DNA of 64,000 nt, taken from Pseudothauera hydrothermalis (GTDB taxonomy: Bacteria > Pseudomonadota > Gammaproteobacteria > Burkholderiales > Rhodocyclaceae). Numbering within the stretch: the first letter of the stretch is position 1; every line of letters starts with the position of its first letter. The notes beneath the pieces were generated by a model. That model worked only from the letters and a program-made list of their open reading frames with translations. It ran no database searches and was not told where the DNA came from. Below are positions 45,442 through 55,686 of the stretch, one piece after another. The DNA lies in NCBI RefSeq assembly GCF_003345255.1, contig NZ_CP029331.1:2294001-2358000 (forward strand), given 5' to 3'. A program made the position numbers and the translations under genes.

Positions 45442-46917
45442 TCAGTCGATACGGGTGTCGAGGCCGGCTTCGGCCATCTCGGCGGCGCGCAACATCGCGC
45501 GCGCCTTGTTGCGGGTTTCCTGCCATTCGGATTCGGGATCCGAGTCGGCCACGATGCCGGCGCCGGCCTGCACATGGATCTGCCCGTCCTTGACCACCGC
45601 GGTGCGGATGGCAATGGCCAGATCCATGTCGCCATGAAAGCCGATATAGCCGACAGCGCCGGCGTAAATGCCACGCTTGACCGGTTCGAGTTCGTCGATG
45701 ATTTCCATGGCACGCACTTTGGGCGCCCCGGACACGGTGCCGGCCGGAAAGCAGGCGCGCAGCACCGCCAGCGCGTTGAGCCCGTCCTTGAGCCGGGCTT
45801 CGACGTTGGAGACGATGTGCATCACGTGCGAATAACGTTCGATGATGAATCGATCGGTCACCCGCACGCTGCCGACTTCGGCCACCCGGCCGGCGTCGTT
45901 GCGCCCGAGGTCCAACAATTGCAGGTGCTCGGCACGCTCTTTTTCGTCGGCCAAAAGGTCGCGCTCGAGCGCCAGATCCTCGTCCGGGGTGGCGCCGCGT
46001 TTGCGGGTACCGGCAATCGGCCTCACGGTGACGTTGCGCTCTTCCAGGCGCACCAGGATTTCGGGCGATGCGCCGACGACATGAAAGTCGTCGAAGTTGA
46101 AATAGAACATGTAGGGCGAAGGATTGAGGGTGCGGATCGCCCGGTAAAGCGCCATGGGACTGGCGCTAAAGGGTTTACTCATACGCTGGGCGAGCACCAC
46201 TTGCATGATGTCGCCATCGACGATGTATTGCTTGGCGCGACTGACTGCCTCTTTGAAGGCTTGTTCGCCAAAACTGGAGACTTCCGGCTGCGGTGCGCAG
46301 CGGCTTTCGGCCGGAATTTCCACCGGCGCGCGCAGACGGGCGAGCAGCTCCTTGAGCCGCTTTTGCGCGCGCTTGTAGGCGCCGGGCACCTCGGGCTCGG
46401 CATAAACCACCAAGGTGAGCTTGCCGGAGAGGTTATCGACGATGGCGATTTCTTCCGAGAGCAGCAGCACGATATCCGGCGTGCCCAACGGGTCGTTTTT
46501 TTCGGTGCGTCCCAAGCGCGGCTCGATGTAGCGCACCGTGTCGTAGCCGAAACAACCGACCAGGCCGCCGGCAAAGCGCGGCAAGCCCTGGCGCGGCGGC
46601 ACCTTGATGCGTTCCATGAACTCGGCGACGAAGTTGAGCGGGTCGCCGTAGTCACGACGTTCGACCAGGCGGTTGCCGGTCAGTAGCAGCGCGGAGCGGC
46701 CATAGACTTCGATACGGGTTGGCGAGGAGAGGCCGATGAAGGAATAACGCCCGAAGCGCTCGCCGCCCTGCACCGATTCCAGCAGATAGGTCCAAGGTTC
46801 GTTGGCGAGCTTGAGGTAAATCGATAAAGGCGTGTCGAGATCGGCAAAGGTCTCCAAGGTGACCGGAATGCGGTTGTAGCCCTGTGCGGCCAGGGCGTTG
46901 AATGCTTGTTCGTGCAT
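45442..46917 (-). CDS. trpE: Anthranilate synthase component I
   Basis: A 491-aa chorismate-binding enzyme. The N-terminal region carries the feedback-site-like [18 protein letters not shown], and the catalytic half has [23 protein letters not shown] (interrupted by conserved Asp/Phe), [10 protein letters not shown] and [20 protein letters not shown]. Makes anthranilate from chorismate with TrpG. Preceded by a 97-base gap and then the Trp-rich leader peptide at 47014-47112, which suggests attenuation control. Confidence 0.97.
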   Translation of the reverse strand: MHEQAFNALAAQGYNRIPVTLETFADLDTPLSIYLKLANEPWTYLLESVQGGERFGRYSFIGLSSPTRIEVYGRSALLLTGNRLVERRDYGDPLNFVAEFMERIKVPPRQGLPRFAGGLVGCFGYDTVRYIEPRLGRTEKNDPLGTPDIVLLLSEEIAIVDNLSGKLTLVVYAEPEVPGAYKRAQKRLKELLARLRAPVEIPAESRCAPQPEVSSFGEQAFKEAVSRAKQYIVDGDIMQVVLAQRMSKPFSASPMALYRAIRTLNPSPYMFYFNFDDFHVVGASPEILVRLEERNVTVRPIAGTRKRGATPDEDLALERDLLADEKERAEHLQLLDLGRNDAGRVAEVGSVRVTDRFIIERYSHVMHIVSNVEARLKDGLNALAVLRACFPAGTVSGAPKVRAMEIIDELEPVKRGIYAGAVGYIGFHGDMDLAIAIRTAVVKDGQIHVQAGAGIVADSDPESEWQETRNKARAMLRAAEMAEAGLDTRID

Positions 46918-46975
46918 GGCGACTCCACGGAAGGCGGCAGTGCGGAACTGACTGGGTCAGGTGGCGGGTAGGCGA

Positions 46976-47031
46976 CCGGGCTGGGCCCGGATACCCGCAG
47001 CGGGCAAGTAAAATTATTGGCCCGCGGGCCA
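46976..47031 (-). promoter_or_regulatory. GC-rich inverted repeats of the trp leader
   Basis: On the minus strand: the palindrome TGGCCCGCGGGCCA (47018-47031), overlapping the leader's last codons and followed by ATAATTTTA; then CCCGCTGCGGG; then CCGGGC-CCA-GCCCGG (46976-46990) with no T-run. Alternative pairing fits attenuation, but I cannot assign which stem terminates. Confidence 0.5.
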
Positions 47032-47112
47032 CCAAGGCCAGCGCCACCAGCCCCGGCAGGCGGCGTAGTCGGAAACCCTGATGCTGTCCGAAGCCCGGTC
47101 TGTGTGAGTCAC
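47014..47112 (-). CDS. trpL: trp operon leader peptide
   Basis: A 32-residue frame from GTG 47112 to TAA 47014. Near its end it reads GWWRWPWWPAGQ, with five Trp codons in seven positions, the mark of an attenuator leader peptide. The start is a GTG without a strong ribosome binding site, and no ATG is available in frame. It lies in the gap between gph and trpE, 97 bases before trpE. When charged tRNA-Trp is scarce, ribosomes should stall here and change folding of the downstream inverted repeats. Too short for ordinary gene calling. Confidence 0.85.
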   Translation of the reverse strand: MTHTDRASDSIRVSDYAACRGWWRWPWWPAGQ

Positions 47113-47166
47113 GATTCGTTCTGGCAGGTGTGGGAAAACTGCACGGGCCGGACCGCAAGCCTTGTG

Positions 47167-47844
47167 CTACAGGGGCTGCAAACGGTCCAGCACCTCGCGT
47201 GCGTCCGATAGTAGCCCATCGCAATCGATACTGTCCACGGGCATGCCTTCGCTATATCCGTAGCTCACCAACAACACCGGCATGCCCGCGGCGCGCGCCG
47301 CCAACGCATCGTTGGCCGAGTCACCGATCAAAAGCGCGCGCCCGGCGTCTGCGCCAAGCAACCGGCAGGCGTGGAACAACATCGCAGGGTCGGGTTTTTT
47401 GACCGGCAGGGTGTCGCCGCACACTACCGTGTCGAAGTAGCCCGCAATCTCCATGCGTTCGAGTAGCGGCAGGGTGAAGGCCGCGGCCTTGTTGGTGACC
47501 ACCGCCAAAGGACGCCCCTGCGCCCGCAGAGCGGTCAGCGTTTCGATCACGCCGGGGTAGATGCGCGTGGCCCGGCCGTTGACCTGGGCATAGTGACGGC
47601 GAAAGACCGGCAACGCGGCCTCAATCTCGGCCTCGGTAGCCTGGGCGTTCTCGGTCAGACAGCGGCGCACCAGGTTGGGAATGCCTTTGCCGACAAAGCT
47701 GTGCACCTCCTCCAGGGTGCGCAGCGGACGGCCAAGTTCGGCCAGCATGCGGTTGACCCCTTCGGCCAGATCGGCGATGGTATCGAGCAAAGTGCCATCC
47801 AGATCGAACAGCACCGCTTCGGCCGGATAGCGTTTGCCGCTCAT
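47167..47844 (-). CDS. gph: Phosphoglycolate phosphatase (HAD family)
   Basis: A 225-aa HAD phosphatase. Motif [13 protein letters not shown], a cap domain, the Lys/Thr motif AVVTNKAA and motif [18 protein letters not shown] are all present. Gph removes 2-phosphoglycolate formed in DNA repair or by Rubisco oxygenation. It overlaps the rpe stop by 4 bp; rpe-gph-trpE is a common order in betaproteobacteria. The trp leader peptide starts 54 bases after its stop. Confidence 0.94.
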   Translation of the reverse strand: MSGKRYPAEAVLFDLDGTLLDTIADLAEGVNRMLAELGRPLRTLEEVHSFVGKGIPNLVRRCLTENAQATEAEIEAALPVFRRHYAQVNGRATRIYPGVIETLTALRAQGRPLAVVTNKAAAFTLPLLERMEIAGYFDTVVCGDTLPVKKPDPAMLFHACRLLGADAGRALLIGDSANDALAARAAGMPVLLVSYGYSEGMPVDSIDCDGLLSDAREVLDRLQPL

Positions 47845-48536
47845 CGCTGCGTTTGCGCCAGCCGGGCGCGCATCGCCGCGATCACCGAGTCGTAGCGGTT
47901 GGGGTCTTCGGGCCGTCCGGCACCGAACACCGCCGAACCGGCAACGAAAGTGTCCGCCCCGGCAGCGGCGATCTCGGCGATGTTATCCACCTTCACGCCG
48001 CCGTCGATCTCCAGCAGGATGCGTCGCCCGCTGCGGGCCTGGTAGGCGTCGAGCTTGTCGCGCGCCGCGCGCAGCTTGGCGAGCGTGCCGGGAATGAAGG
48101 TCTGCCCGCCGAAGCCGGGGTTGACACTCATCAGCAGCACCACGTCGAGCATGTCCATGACATGATCCATCCAATCCAGGGGCGTGGCCGGGTTGAACAC
48201 CAGCCCGGCCTGGCAGCCGCACTCGCGGATCAGCCCCAGAGTGCGATGAACATGCTCGGACGCTTCCGGATGAAAAGTCACGATGTTGGCGCCGGCCTTG
48301 GCAAAGTCGGGGATGAGGCGGTCGACCGGCTTGACCATCAGATGCACATCGATCGGCACGCTGGTATGCGGACGGATCGCCTCGCAGACCAGCGGCCCGA
48401 CGGTAAGATTGGGCACATAGTGATTGTCCATCACATCGAAGTGGATCCAGTCGGCGCCGGCGGCGACCACATGGCGCACTTCCTCGCCCAGGCGGGCAAA
48501 GTCAGCGGACAGCAGGCTGGGGGCAATGCGGTACAT
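47841..48536 (-). CDS. rpe: Ribulose-phosphate 3-epimerase
   Basis: A 231-aa TIM barrel with [13 protein letters not shown], the metal ligands in [15 protein letters not shown] and [19 protein letters not shown] and [10 protein letters not shown]. It interconverts ribulose-5-phosphate and xylulose-5-phosphate. The ATG at 48536 directly precedes the conserved N-terminus. First gene of the rpe-gph pair, with a 4-bp overlap. Confidence 0.97.
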   Translation of the reverse strand: MYRIAPSLLSADFARLGEEVRHVVAAGADWIHFDVMDNHYVPNLTVGPLVCEAIRPHTSVPIDVHLMVKPVDRLIPDFAKAGANIVTFHPEASEHVHRTLGLIRECGCQAGLVFNPATPLDWMDHVMDMLDVVLLMSVNPGFGGQTFIPGTLAKLRAARDKLDAYQARSGRRILLEIDGGVKVDNIAEIAAAGADTFVAGSAVFGAGRPEDPNRYDSVIAAMRARLAQTQR

Positions 48537-48611
48537 GGTGGAAACACTCCGTTGAGCCTCGAGCCCGCGCATTGTAGCCCGAATGCCTGCTCGCGGCCGG
48601 CGCGCGAGCGC

Positions 48612-50963
48612 TCAGCGCGCACAGACCTTGCGCACTTGAACCATGTCGAGGATGCCCGCCAGCACTTTTTCGATGCCGTCTTGGCGCAGCGTGCGCATGC
48701 CTTCGCTGAGCGCCTTGGCGCGCAGTGCCGCCACCGTGCTGCGCGCCTGAATCAGCCGGCGGATCTCATCGGTGGCGATCATCAATTCATGCAAGCCGAC
48801 CCGGCCACGATAGCCCTTGTTGCATTCCTGACAGCCCACCGCGCGGTACAAAGTGAAGCGCCCCTGGGCGTCGGCCCACTGGGCCTGCCACTCGGCCAGC
48901 AGCGCGGCGCGTGCGGCGGCCGGATCGGCCTGGAAGGCGGGCACGGATGCCATGTCGGCACAGTATTCGTCCAGCAGATGGTCGATCTCGGCCGCGTCCG
49001 GGTGATAGGGTTGGCGGCAGCGGGCGCACAGCCGTCGGGCAAGCCGCTGGGCCAACACCCCGAGCAGCGCGTCGGCAAAGTTGAACGGGTCCATGCCCAT
49101 GTCCAGCAGGCGGACGATAGACTCCGGTGCGCTGTTGGTGTGCAGGGTGGAGAGCACCAGGTGACCGGTCAGCGATGCCTCGATGCCGACCGACACGGTC
49201 TCCTGGTCGCGCATCTCGCCGACCATGATGACATCCGGATCGGCACGCAGAAATGCGCGCATCAAGGTGGCAAAGTCCAGCCCCGCCTTGCGGTTGACCT
49301 GCACCTGACGTAGCCCTTTTTGGGTGATTTCTACCGGATCTTCCGCGGTCCAGATCTTGGTTTCGGGCGTGTTCAGATGGCCCAGCACCGAGTGCAAGGT
49401 GGTGGTCTTACCGGAACCGGTAGGCCCGCAAACAAAGAAAATGCCGTGCGGGCTGGCGATCGTCTCGCGCAGACGCGCCAAATTGCGCGCCGACAAGCCG
49501 AGCTGATCGAGCGCGATCGGTTCGCTGTTGGCCAAGATGCGCATTACCACATCTTCGGTGCCGCCTGCGGTGGGTACCGTTGCCACCCGCAGCTCGATGT
49601 CCAGCGGAGCAAACTTGCGGAATTTGATTTTGCCGTCTTGCGGACGCCGGCGCTCAGAAATGTCCAGATCGCACATAATCTTGATGCGCGTGACCAGCGG
49701 ATTGCGGTAGCTGGCAGGCACTTCGATATAAGGCAGCAACACACCGTCGCGGCGAAAACGCACCAAAGTTTTTTCTTTGCCGGGACGCGGTTCAATGTGA
49801 ATATCGGAGGCGCCTTGGCGATAAGCGTCGATGATGATCTTGTTGACCAGCTTGACCAGCTCGTTGTCGGCGGCGGCATTGATGTCGTCGTGGACCGAAC
49901 TTTCGTGCTCCTCCTCGGACAGATCGGACAACAAATCATCGACCGAAGCCATGTCGAGCGAAGGCGCGAAGAACTGATCGAGCGTGCGCTCGAACTCTTG
50001 GCGCGTGGTCACCCGGAAGACCAGCCGGGCACGTGGGAAGACGTTATGGACAATGCGCGAAGAACGCACCTGCTCCGGATCCACCGCCATCACCACCACG
50101 CCTTCGGTGGTTTCCTCCAACGGCAGCCAGAGATTCTGCTGGGCATACTCGCGTTTGATGTTGCGCAGCAGATCCATCGGTTTGACCCGGTCGGCCCGAT
50201 AAGGCTCATACGGCACGCCGTAAAAACGCGCCGCCGCCTCGCCCAGCTCCGCGTGGGACAGCCCCAGCGTCTCGATCAGCACCTGCTCGGTACTCACCCC
50301 TTGTTCGCGCGCCAGCCGGGTCGATTCGCCCAGTTCCTCTGCGGTAATGCGGCCATCGGCCACCAGTGCATCGAAGCGCGAGCGCAGGGTTGCGGGCGCG
50401 CTGCGGTGCTTGGCAAAAGCCACCCCCAAGGTGTGCGCCAAACCCAGCAGACCTTCCTCGGCCACCGCAGAGAAACGGCCGCTGGTGGCGTTGATGAGCT
50501 GAATCACCCCTTCGAGCCGACCGCTTTCCGGCTCGATGACCGGCGCGGCCAGTATCTGACGGGTGCGAAAGCCGCTGCGCTCGTCGACTTCCCGGTTGAA
50601 ACGCAGCTTGGGCGACAAGGCATGGAGCTCCGCCTCATCATAGACATCAGCAATATTGACCAGTACCCGACGCAGGGCCACATAACCGGCAATGCTGGTT
50701 TCATCGATCGGCAGCTTGATGCGCTGCATGGTCTGCAAACCGGTCTTGATCTTGGTGACAATGGCCTGCCCGCTTTCGTCCAGTGTATAAATCGTCAGAC
50801 GTTCTGCGCCGAACAATGCACAAATATCGTCGGCCAGTTCGAAAACGATCTGGTCAGCATCCAAAGTCAAGTGGATTCGGTTGGTGACTGCCTGTAGCCC
50901 TTTGAAGAAGGCCAAGCGGCCGGCCATATCGGTTCCGGCCGGTTTTTGGGAAGATGCACTCAC
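48612..50963 (-). CDS. GspE/PilB-type secretion ATPase with N-terminal GAF domain
   Basis: A 783-aa fusion. An N-terminal GAF-like domain (about residues 20-175) precedes an MshEN/GspE N-terminal domain and the ATPase core: Walker A GPTGSGKTTTLHS, Asp box, Walker B VGEMRDQET, His box STLHTNSAP, and a Cys4 site (CARC ... CQEC). Family members power type II secretion or type IV pili; GAF domains bind small ligands such as cyclic nucleotides. No ATG fits the start; I chose the GTG at 50963 (VSASSQK), with an upstream TTG as alternative. It follows a phosphodiesterase-like gene on the same strand. Confidence 0.9.
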   Translation of the reverse strand: MSASSQKPAGTDMAGRLAFFKGLQAVTNRIHLTLDADQIVFELADDICALFGAERLTIYTLDESGQAIVTKIKTGLQTMQRIKLPIDETSIAGYVALRRVLVNIADVYDEAELHALSPKLRFNREVDERSGFRTRQILAAPVIEPESGRLEGVIQLINATSGRFSAVAEEGLLGLAHTLGVAFAKHRSAPATLRSRFDALVADGRITAEELGESTRLAREQGVSTEQVLIETLGLSHAELGEAAARFYGVPYEPYRADRVKPMDLLRNIKREYAQQNLWLPLEETTEGVVVMAVDPEQVRSSRIVHNVFPRARLVFRVTTRQEFERTLDQFFAPSLDMASVDDLLSDLSEEEHESSVHDDINAAADNELVKLVNKIIIDAYRQGASDIHIEPRPGKEKTLVRFRRDGVLLPYIEVPASYRNPLVTRIKIMCDLDISERRRPQDGKIKFRKFAPLDIELRVATVPTAGGTEDVVMRILANSEPIALDQLGLSARNLARLRETIASPHGIFFVCGPTGSGKTTTLHSVLGHLNTPETKIWTAEDPVEITQKGLRQVQVNRKAGLDFATLMRAFLRADPDVIMVGEMRDQETVSVGIEASLTGHLVLSTLHTNSAPESIVRLLDMGMDPFNFADALLGVLAQRLARRLCARCRQPYHPDAAEIDHLLDEYCADMASVPAFQADPAAARAALLAEWQAQWADAQGRFTLYRAVGCQECNKGYRGRVGLHELMIATDEIRRLIQARSTVAALRAKALSEGMRTLRQDGIEKVLAGILDMVQVRKVCAR

Positions 50964-51038
50964 GTTCGTCTGCCCTGAATGGTTCGGTATTGATCGATCA
51001 TTTATCCCATCAACGATTCGCAACTCCGGCGCAACGGT

Positions 51039-51806
51039 TCAGAACTCCAGCACTTCGCCCTGAACCAGGGCCCGGGGCCGCAATGCTCCGCCACGACGCG
51101 CAATCTGTGCCATGATGCGCTCACCGGCGCCCGGTTTGAGGTGACTGATATATACCTGGGGCGAGACTTCGAGTTCATCGAGCATCGTCGCCAACAACGC
51201 CGGCGAAAGGTGGCGGGATGCCAAGGCCAATCCATGCTGCTCATCCGCAAAGGCGGTCTCGACGATCAAGTGACGCAGATCAGACAGCCGGTTGAGCACA
51301 TCGATCAGCGGTTTGCAGTAGGTCGTGTCGCCGGTATAAACCAGCTTGCCGGCGCCACTATCCAGGCAGTAACCCAAGGCAGGCACGGTGTGGTGGGCAG
51401 GCAATGCGGTGATCACACGCTCGCCCAGACGCACACATTCGCCGACCTTGATCGGCTGCAGGCGCAAAAAAGGCCGGTGACGGCTCGGAATGGCGGTAAA
51501 GTCCGGCCAGATCAACCAGTTGAAAATATGCGCACGCAAAATGCGCAAGGTTTCCGGGGAGCCAAAGACGGTCAGCGGGAAATGCCGGGACTCGCCCACT
51601 GAGTCGACCATCAAGGGAATGGAGGCAATGTGATCGAGGTGGGCATGGGTCACGAAAACATAATCGACCGCCCGCAACGCATCCAGCGTCAGATCGCCAA
51701 CACCGGTGCCGCAGTCGAGCAGGATATCCTCATCCACAAGGAAACTACTCGTCCGCGACGACGCGCCACCGATGCCGCCGCTGCAGCCGAGTACTGTCAG
51801 TTTCAT
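51039..51806 (-). CDS. MBL-fold protein, class II cyclic-nucleotide phosphodiesterase-like
   Basis: A 255-aa metallo-beta-lactamase-fold protein with the metal motif THAHLDHIA, a further ligand in YTGDTTY, and C-terminal ISHLKPG. The start (KLTVLGCSGGIGG) and the HLDH layout match the class II 3',5'-cyclic-nucleotide phosphodiesterase group. RNase Z-like function is less likely given SSRTSSFLVD. Lies between the FHA gene and the GAF-ATPase gene; a role in cyclic-nucleotide control of that ATPase is an attractive inference only. Confidence 0.8.
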   Translation of the reverse strand: MKLTVLGCSGGIGGASSRTSSFLVDEDILLDCGTGVGDLTLDALRAVDYVFVTHAHLDHIASIPLMVDSVGESRHFPLTVFGSPETLRILRAHIFNWLIWPDFTAIPSRHRPFLRLQPIKVGECVRLGERVITALPAHHTVPALGYCLDSGAGKLVYTGDTTYCKPLIDVLNRLSDLRHLIVETAFADEQHGLALASRHLSPALLATMLDELEVSPQVYISHLKPGAGERIMAQIARRGGALRPRALVQGEVLEF

Positions 51807-51926
51807 CCGAGTAATTCCACCAGCCGGCCCGCGGCCGGTCGAAAGACTGTGTGCGGCAGCCTAACATCGGCGCCCCCCAGACGGGCAGCACAAATTCACG
51901 CTCGGGCTCATCGATACCCACCCAGC

Positions 51927-52646
51927 TCAACTGCGCAGGAAAAACTCCATCTTGACGCCCGCGATTTCGATGATGTCGTGATCGTTAAGCCGATGCGCCT
52001 GCGCATCCAGCGTCTTGCCATTGACCATGGGAAAGTACGCCCCTTCGACATGGGTGATGTAGTAACCGTGCGGCCGGCGAGTGATGACTGCCACCTGATT
52101 GCCCGGTTTGCCCAGCGTCGTGAGCGATTTGGTCAGCGCCAACTCGCGCCCGGCATTGGGCCCGCTGAGCACTTGCAGGGCGCCTTCGGGAAGCGCCGAA
52201 GGTGTTTGCGGCGTCTCGAACGTTTCAGGCGGGAAATGCTGAGTACGCACCTGCGAACGCTCCAAGGATGTTGCTGTGAGCGCTTCGACCTCGGGTGCGC
52301 CGGCCGCGCGCAGCGCTGCGGTATCTACCACATCGACCGCGCCCGCTCCGGACGGCGCGGCATCGACCAGGAACTTCAGCCGGTACTTACCCAGTTCGAT
52401 CACATCATGATTTTTCAATACATGCTTTTTGACCGGCTGGCCATTCACATAGGTACCGTTGGTGCTGTTCAGGTCTTCGAGAAAAGCATCATTGAGTATG
52501 CAGACGATGACTGCGTGATGCCCGCTGATGGCGAGATTATCGATCTGGATGTCATTGTCCGGCTTGCGACCGATGGTGGTCCGCTCCTTTTTGAGAATGA
52601 CCTCCTTGAGCACCAGACCGTCCATACTGAGGATCAACTTCGGCAT
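51927..52646 (-). CDS. FHA-domain protein with two FHA modules
   Basis: A 239-aa protein. The first FHA domain (about residues 1-95) has the phosphothreonine-binding marks TTIGRKPDNDIQI, SGHHAVIV and DLNSTNGTYVNG. The second (about 140-235) is more divergent (KSLTTLGKPGNQVAVI, GAYFPMVNGKTLDAQAHRL). It probably binds phosphothreonine proteins. The PP2C phosphatase gene ends 25 bp upstream, a usual pairing. No Ser/Thr kinase gene is in this window. Confidence 0.92.
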   Translation of the reverse strand: MPKLILSMDGLVLKEVILKKERTTIGRKPDNDIQIDNLAISGHHAVIVCILNDAFLEDLNSTNGTYVNGQPVKKHVLKNHDVIELGKYRLKFLVDAAPSGAGAVDVVDTAALRAAGAPEVEALTATSLERSQVRTQHFPPETFETPQTPSALPEGALQVLSGPNAGRELALTKSLTTLGKPGNQVAVITRRPHGYYITHVEGAYFPMVNGKTLDAQAHRLNDHDIIEIAGVKMEFFLRS

Positions 52647-52671
52647 TGCCTCTCACCCATCTTCTATTGCA

Positions 52672-53442
52672 TCAACCGCCAGCATTGGGCGATCTGTCAT
52701 CTGTCACCGCAGCCAGCACGACCGTGATGTTGTCCCGCCCGCCTTCTGCGTTGGCGCTGGCCACCAGCGTTGCGGCACACGCCTGGACATCGCCCGGCGC
52801 CGCCAGCAAGCTGGCAAGCTCATCGGCATCGACCATGTCAGTCAGGCCATCCGAACACATCAGCAGCAAATCGCCCGGCTGCAGATCGGTGCGCCCGACG
52901 TCGACCAACACCTCGTCCTCGACCCCAAGCGCCCTTGTAAGCATGCCACGGAAAGGCACCCTGCGGGCCTGCTCCGGGCTAATCATGCCGCCGTCGACCA
53001 GCTCCTGCAACATGGTGTGGTCATGGGTGAGCTGATCGAGTCGGCCGGCGCGCAAGCGGTAAAGCCGCGAATCGCCCACGCTGGCGAAGATCAGCCCGTC
53101 GGCGCACGGGTTGGCGACCACCACCGTGGCGCCCATACCGGTCAAGCCCCGGTCCCTGGCCGCCGCAGCGCGCACCGCGTCGTTGGCTGCAAGCACCGCT
53201 GCCCGCAGCGCCGAAGCACGGGCGTCGACACCGTACTCAGGCAAGCGCTGGCGCAACACCTCACCGATGGTGTCGATAACGATGCGCGCGGCCACATCCC
53301 CGGCGTTATGACCGCCCATACCATCTGCCACAACCGCATATGAAAGACCGGGTTCGACGAGAAATGCATCCTCGTTACGCACCCGCTGCAGACCGACGTC
53401 GCTGAGCGCCGCCCAGCGCACGGCAAGAGACGATGCTTGCAT
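52672..53442 (-). CDS. PP2C-family Ser/Thr protein phosphatase
   Basis: A 256-aa PPM phosphatase with the metal motifs VRNEDAF, VADGMGGHNAGDVAA, SVGDSRLYRL, LLMCSDGLTDMV and GGRDNITVVLA. All metal-binding Asp residues are present, so it should be active. The start at 53442 (MQASSLAVRW) avoids a Cys-rich upstream extension. Co-directional with the FHA gene 25 bp downstream; dephosphorylates FHA partners or the secretion ATPase by inference. Confidence 0.95.
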   Translation of the reverse strand: MQASSLAVRWAALSDVGLQRVRNEDAFLVEPGLSYAVVADGMGGHNAGDVAARIVIDTIGEVLRQRLPEYGVDARASALRAAVLAANDAVRAAAARDRGLTGMGATVVVANPCADGLIFASVGDSRLYRLRAGRLDQLTHDHTMLQELVDGGMISPEQARRVPFRGMLTRALGVEDEVLVDVGRTDLQPGDLLLMCSDGLTDMVDADELASLLAAPGDVQACAATLVASANAEGGRDNITVVLAAVTDDRSPNAGG

Positions 53443-53565
53443 CCGGCACTCCAGACACCCCGGCTGTTGCCGCAAAACCGCTGCAGCACCGGCGGCCGCT
53501 GCGGTAGGGTGATTCTAGCAGTGCACAGCCGACGCTGTCCTGTGGCGGACACCGCAATGCACACA

Positions 53566-53594
53566 ACAAAAAGCGCCGGACCAGCCGGCGCTTT
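53566..53594 (-). terminator. Intrinsic terminator of the sucCD operon
   Basis: 10-bp stem (AAAGCGCCGG pairing with CCGGCGCTTT, 5-base loop). On the minus strand it is followed by a T-rich stretch (TTTTTGTTGT). It lies 26 bases past the sucD stop. Confidence 0.88.
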
Positions 53595-53619
53595 GCATGC
53601 AAGAACGATTCCAGGGCGA

Positions 53620-54513
53620 TCAGAGCAGGGATTTGAGCAGCTTGCCCATCTCGGACGGGTTACGGGTGACCTTGAAGCCGCACTCTTCCATGATGGCGAG
53701 TTTGGCGTCCGCCGTGTCGGCCCCACCCGAGATCAGCGCGCCGGCATGGCCCATGCGCTTGCCCGGAGGCGCGGTGACGCCGGCGATGAAGCCGACGATG
53801 GGTTTTTTCATGTTGTCCTTGCACCAGCGGGCCGCTTCGGCCTCATCCGGGCCGCCGATTTCGCCGATCATGATGACGGCGTCGGTATCCGGATCGTCGT
53901 TGAACATCTTCATGACGTCGATGTGCTTGAGACCATTGATCGGGTCGCCCCCGATACCCACGGCGGAAGACTGGCCCAGGCCCAGCTCGGTCAGTTGCGC
54001 CACGGCTTCATAGGTCAGGGTGCCGGAGCGGGACACCACGCCAATGCGGCCCTTCTTGTGAATATGGCCGGGCATGATGCCGATCTTGATTTCATCGGGG
54101 GTGATGAGGCCGGGGCAGTTGGGACCGAGCAGCAGAGTTTCCTTGCCGCCGTTGGCCACCTTCTGCTTCATCTTGTTGCGCACGATCAGCATGTCGCGCA
54201 CCGGAATGCCCTCGGTGATGCAGATGGCCAGATCCAGATCGGCCTCGCAGGCTTCCCAGATCGCGTCGGCAGCGCCGGCCGGCGGCACGTAGATGACCGA
54301 GACGGTAGCGCCGGTGGCTTCCTTGGCTTCCTTCACGGAGGCGTAGATGGGCACATCAAAAATCTTCTCGCCGGCCTTCTTGGGATTGACGCCGGCTACG
54401 AAGCAGTTTTTGCCGTTGGCGTACTCGATGCACTTTTCGGTGTGGAACTGGCCAGTCTTGCCGGTGATGCCCTGGGTGATGACCTTGGTATCTTTGTTGA
54501 TCAGGATGGACAT
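53620..54513 (-). CDS. sucD: Succinate-CoA ligase, alpha subunit
   Basis: A 297-aa CoA-binding subunit. It has the N-terminal [16 protein letters not shown], the CoA fold VYVPP-type [25 protein letters not shown] and the phosphohistidine loop [14 protein letters not shown]. With SucC it makes succinate and nucleoside triphosphate in the TCA cycle. Start at ATG 54513, 12 bases after sucC. A clear terminator follows. Confidence 0.98.
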   Translation of the reverse strand: MSILINKDTKVITQGITGKTGQFHTEKCIEYANGKNCFVAGVNPKKAGEKIFDVPIYASVKEAKEATGATVSVIYVPPAGAADAIWEACEADLDLAICITEGIPVRDMLIVRNKMKQKVANGGKETLLLGPNCPGLITPDEIKIGIMPGHIHKKGRIGVVSRSGTLTYEAVAQLTELGLGQSSAVGIGGDPINGLKHIDVMKMFNDDPDTDAVIMIGEIGGPDEAEAARWCKDNMKKPIVGFIAGVTAPPGKRMGHAGALISGGADTADAKLAIMEECGFKVTRNPSEMGKLLKSLL

Positions 54514-54525
54514 GCGCAACGCTCC

Positions 54526-55686
54526 TTACTGAACGGCGGCGACGATTTTTGTCGCGGCTTCCGCCATGGTATCGGCGGAGATGATCGGCAGACCCGATTC
54601 GGCAAGGATTTTCTTGCCAAGGTCTTCATTGGTGCCCTTCATGCGCACCACCAGCGGAACGGAAAGATGCACCTCGCGCGCGGCAGCCACCACGCCGGTG
54701 GCAATGGTGTCGCAGCGCATGATGCCGCCGAAGATGTTGACCAGAATGCCCTTGACCTTGGGGTTCTTGAGCATGATCTTGAAGGCTTCGGTGACTTTTT
54801 CGGTGGTCGCACCGCCGCCCACGTCGAGGAAGTTGGCCGGCTCGGCGCCGAACAGCTTGATGGTGTCCATGGTGGCCATGGCCAGGCCCGCACCATTGAC
54901 CAAGCAGCCGATATTGCCGTCCAGGCTGATATAGGCCAGATCGAACTTGGACGCCTCGATCTCGTCCGGGTCTTCTTCATCCAGATCGCGGTAAGCGACG
55001 ATCTCCGGATGACGGAACAGCGCGTTCGAGTCGAAGTTGAACTTGGCGTCCAGCGCCTTGATGTTTCCGTTGCCCTCCAGGATCAGCGGATTAATTTCCG
55101 CCAAAGAGGCATCGGTTTCCATATAGCAGGTATAGAGTTTCTTGAAGGTGTCGATGGCCTGAGCCTGAGACGCCTCCGGCACGCCAATACCCACGGCAAG
55201 CTCACGGGCTTGCGCGTCGGTCAGGCCGACCAGCGGGTCGACGAACACCTTGATGATCTTTTCAGGCGTGTTGTGCGCCACTTCCTCGATGTCCATCCCC
55301 CCTTCGGAAGAGGCCATCATGGCCACCTTCTGGGTGGCACGGTCGGTGAGCGCAGCCACATAGTATTCTTTCTTGATGTCGGCGCCTTCTTCGATCAACA
55401 GACGACGCACCTTTTGGCCTTCCGGGCCGGTCTGGTGAGTCACCAGCTGCATGCCCAGAATCTGGCCGGCCAGTTGCCGGACTTCGTCCAGCGAACGCGC
55501 CAGCTTCACACCGCCGCCTTTGCCGCGCCCGCCCGCATGAATCTGGGCCTTGACCACCCAAACGTTGCCGCCCAGCTCTTGGGCTGCCGCGACTGCTTCA
55601 TCGACGCTGAAACACGCCTTGCCGCGCGGCGTCACCACGCCGTATTTCCTCAGCAGTTCTTTTGCTTGATACTCATGAATTTTCAT
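54526..55686 (-). CDS. sucC: Succinate-CoA ligase (ADP-forming), beta subunit
   Basis: A 386-aa ATP-grasp subunit with [17 protein letters not shown], the [12 protein letters not shown] nucleotide loop, INPLILEG and [13 protein letters not shown]. Normal length. It forms a two-gene operon with sucD, 12 bp apart. The 265 bases upstream show nothing distinctive. Confidence 0.98.
   Translation of the reverse strand: MKIHEYQAKELLRKYGVVTPRGKACFSVDEAVAAAQELGGNVWVVKAQIHAGGRGKGGGVKLARSLDEVRQLAGQILGMQLVTHQTGPEGQKVRRLLIEEGADIKKEYYVAALTDRATQKVAMMASSEGGMDIEEVAHNTPEKIIKVFVDPLVGLTDAQARELAVGIGVPEASQAQAIDTFKKLYTCYMETDASLAEINPLILEGNGNIKALDAKFNFDSNALFRHPEIVAYRDLDEEDPDEIEASKFDLAYISLDGNIGCLVNGAGLAMATMDTIKLFGAEPANFLDVGGGATTEKVTEAFKIMLKNPKVKGILVNIFGGIMRCDTIATGVVAAAREVHLSVPLVVRMKGTNEDLGKKILAESGLPIISADTMAEAATKIVAAVQ

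Noticed and set aside
44055-46686. Two long plus-strand open frames
   Set aside because: Antisense to the aminotransferase and trpE genes, which have intact catalytic motifs.
51745-51930. A small minus-strand ORF between the FHA and MBL genes
   Set aside because: It starts at TTG, overlaps the MBL gene and has no ribosome binding site or recognisable domain.
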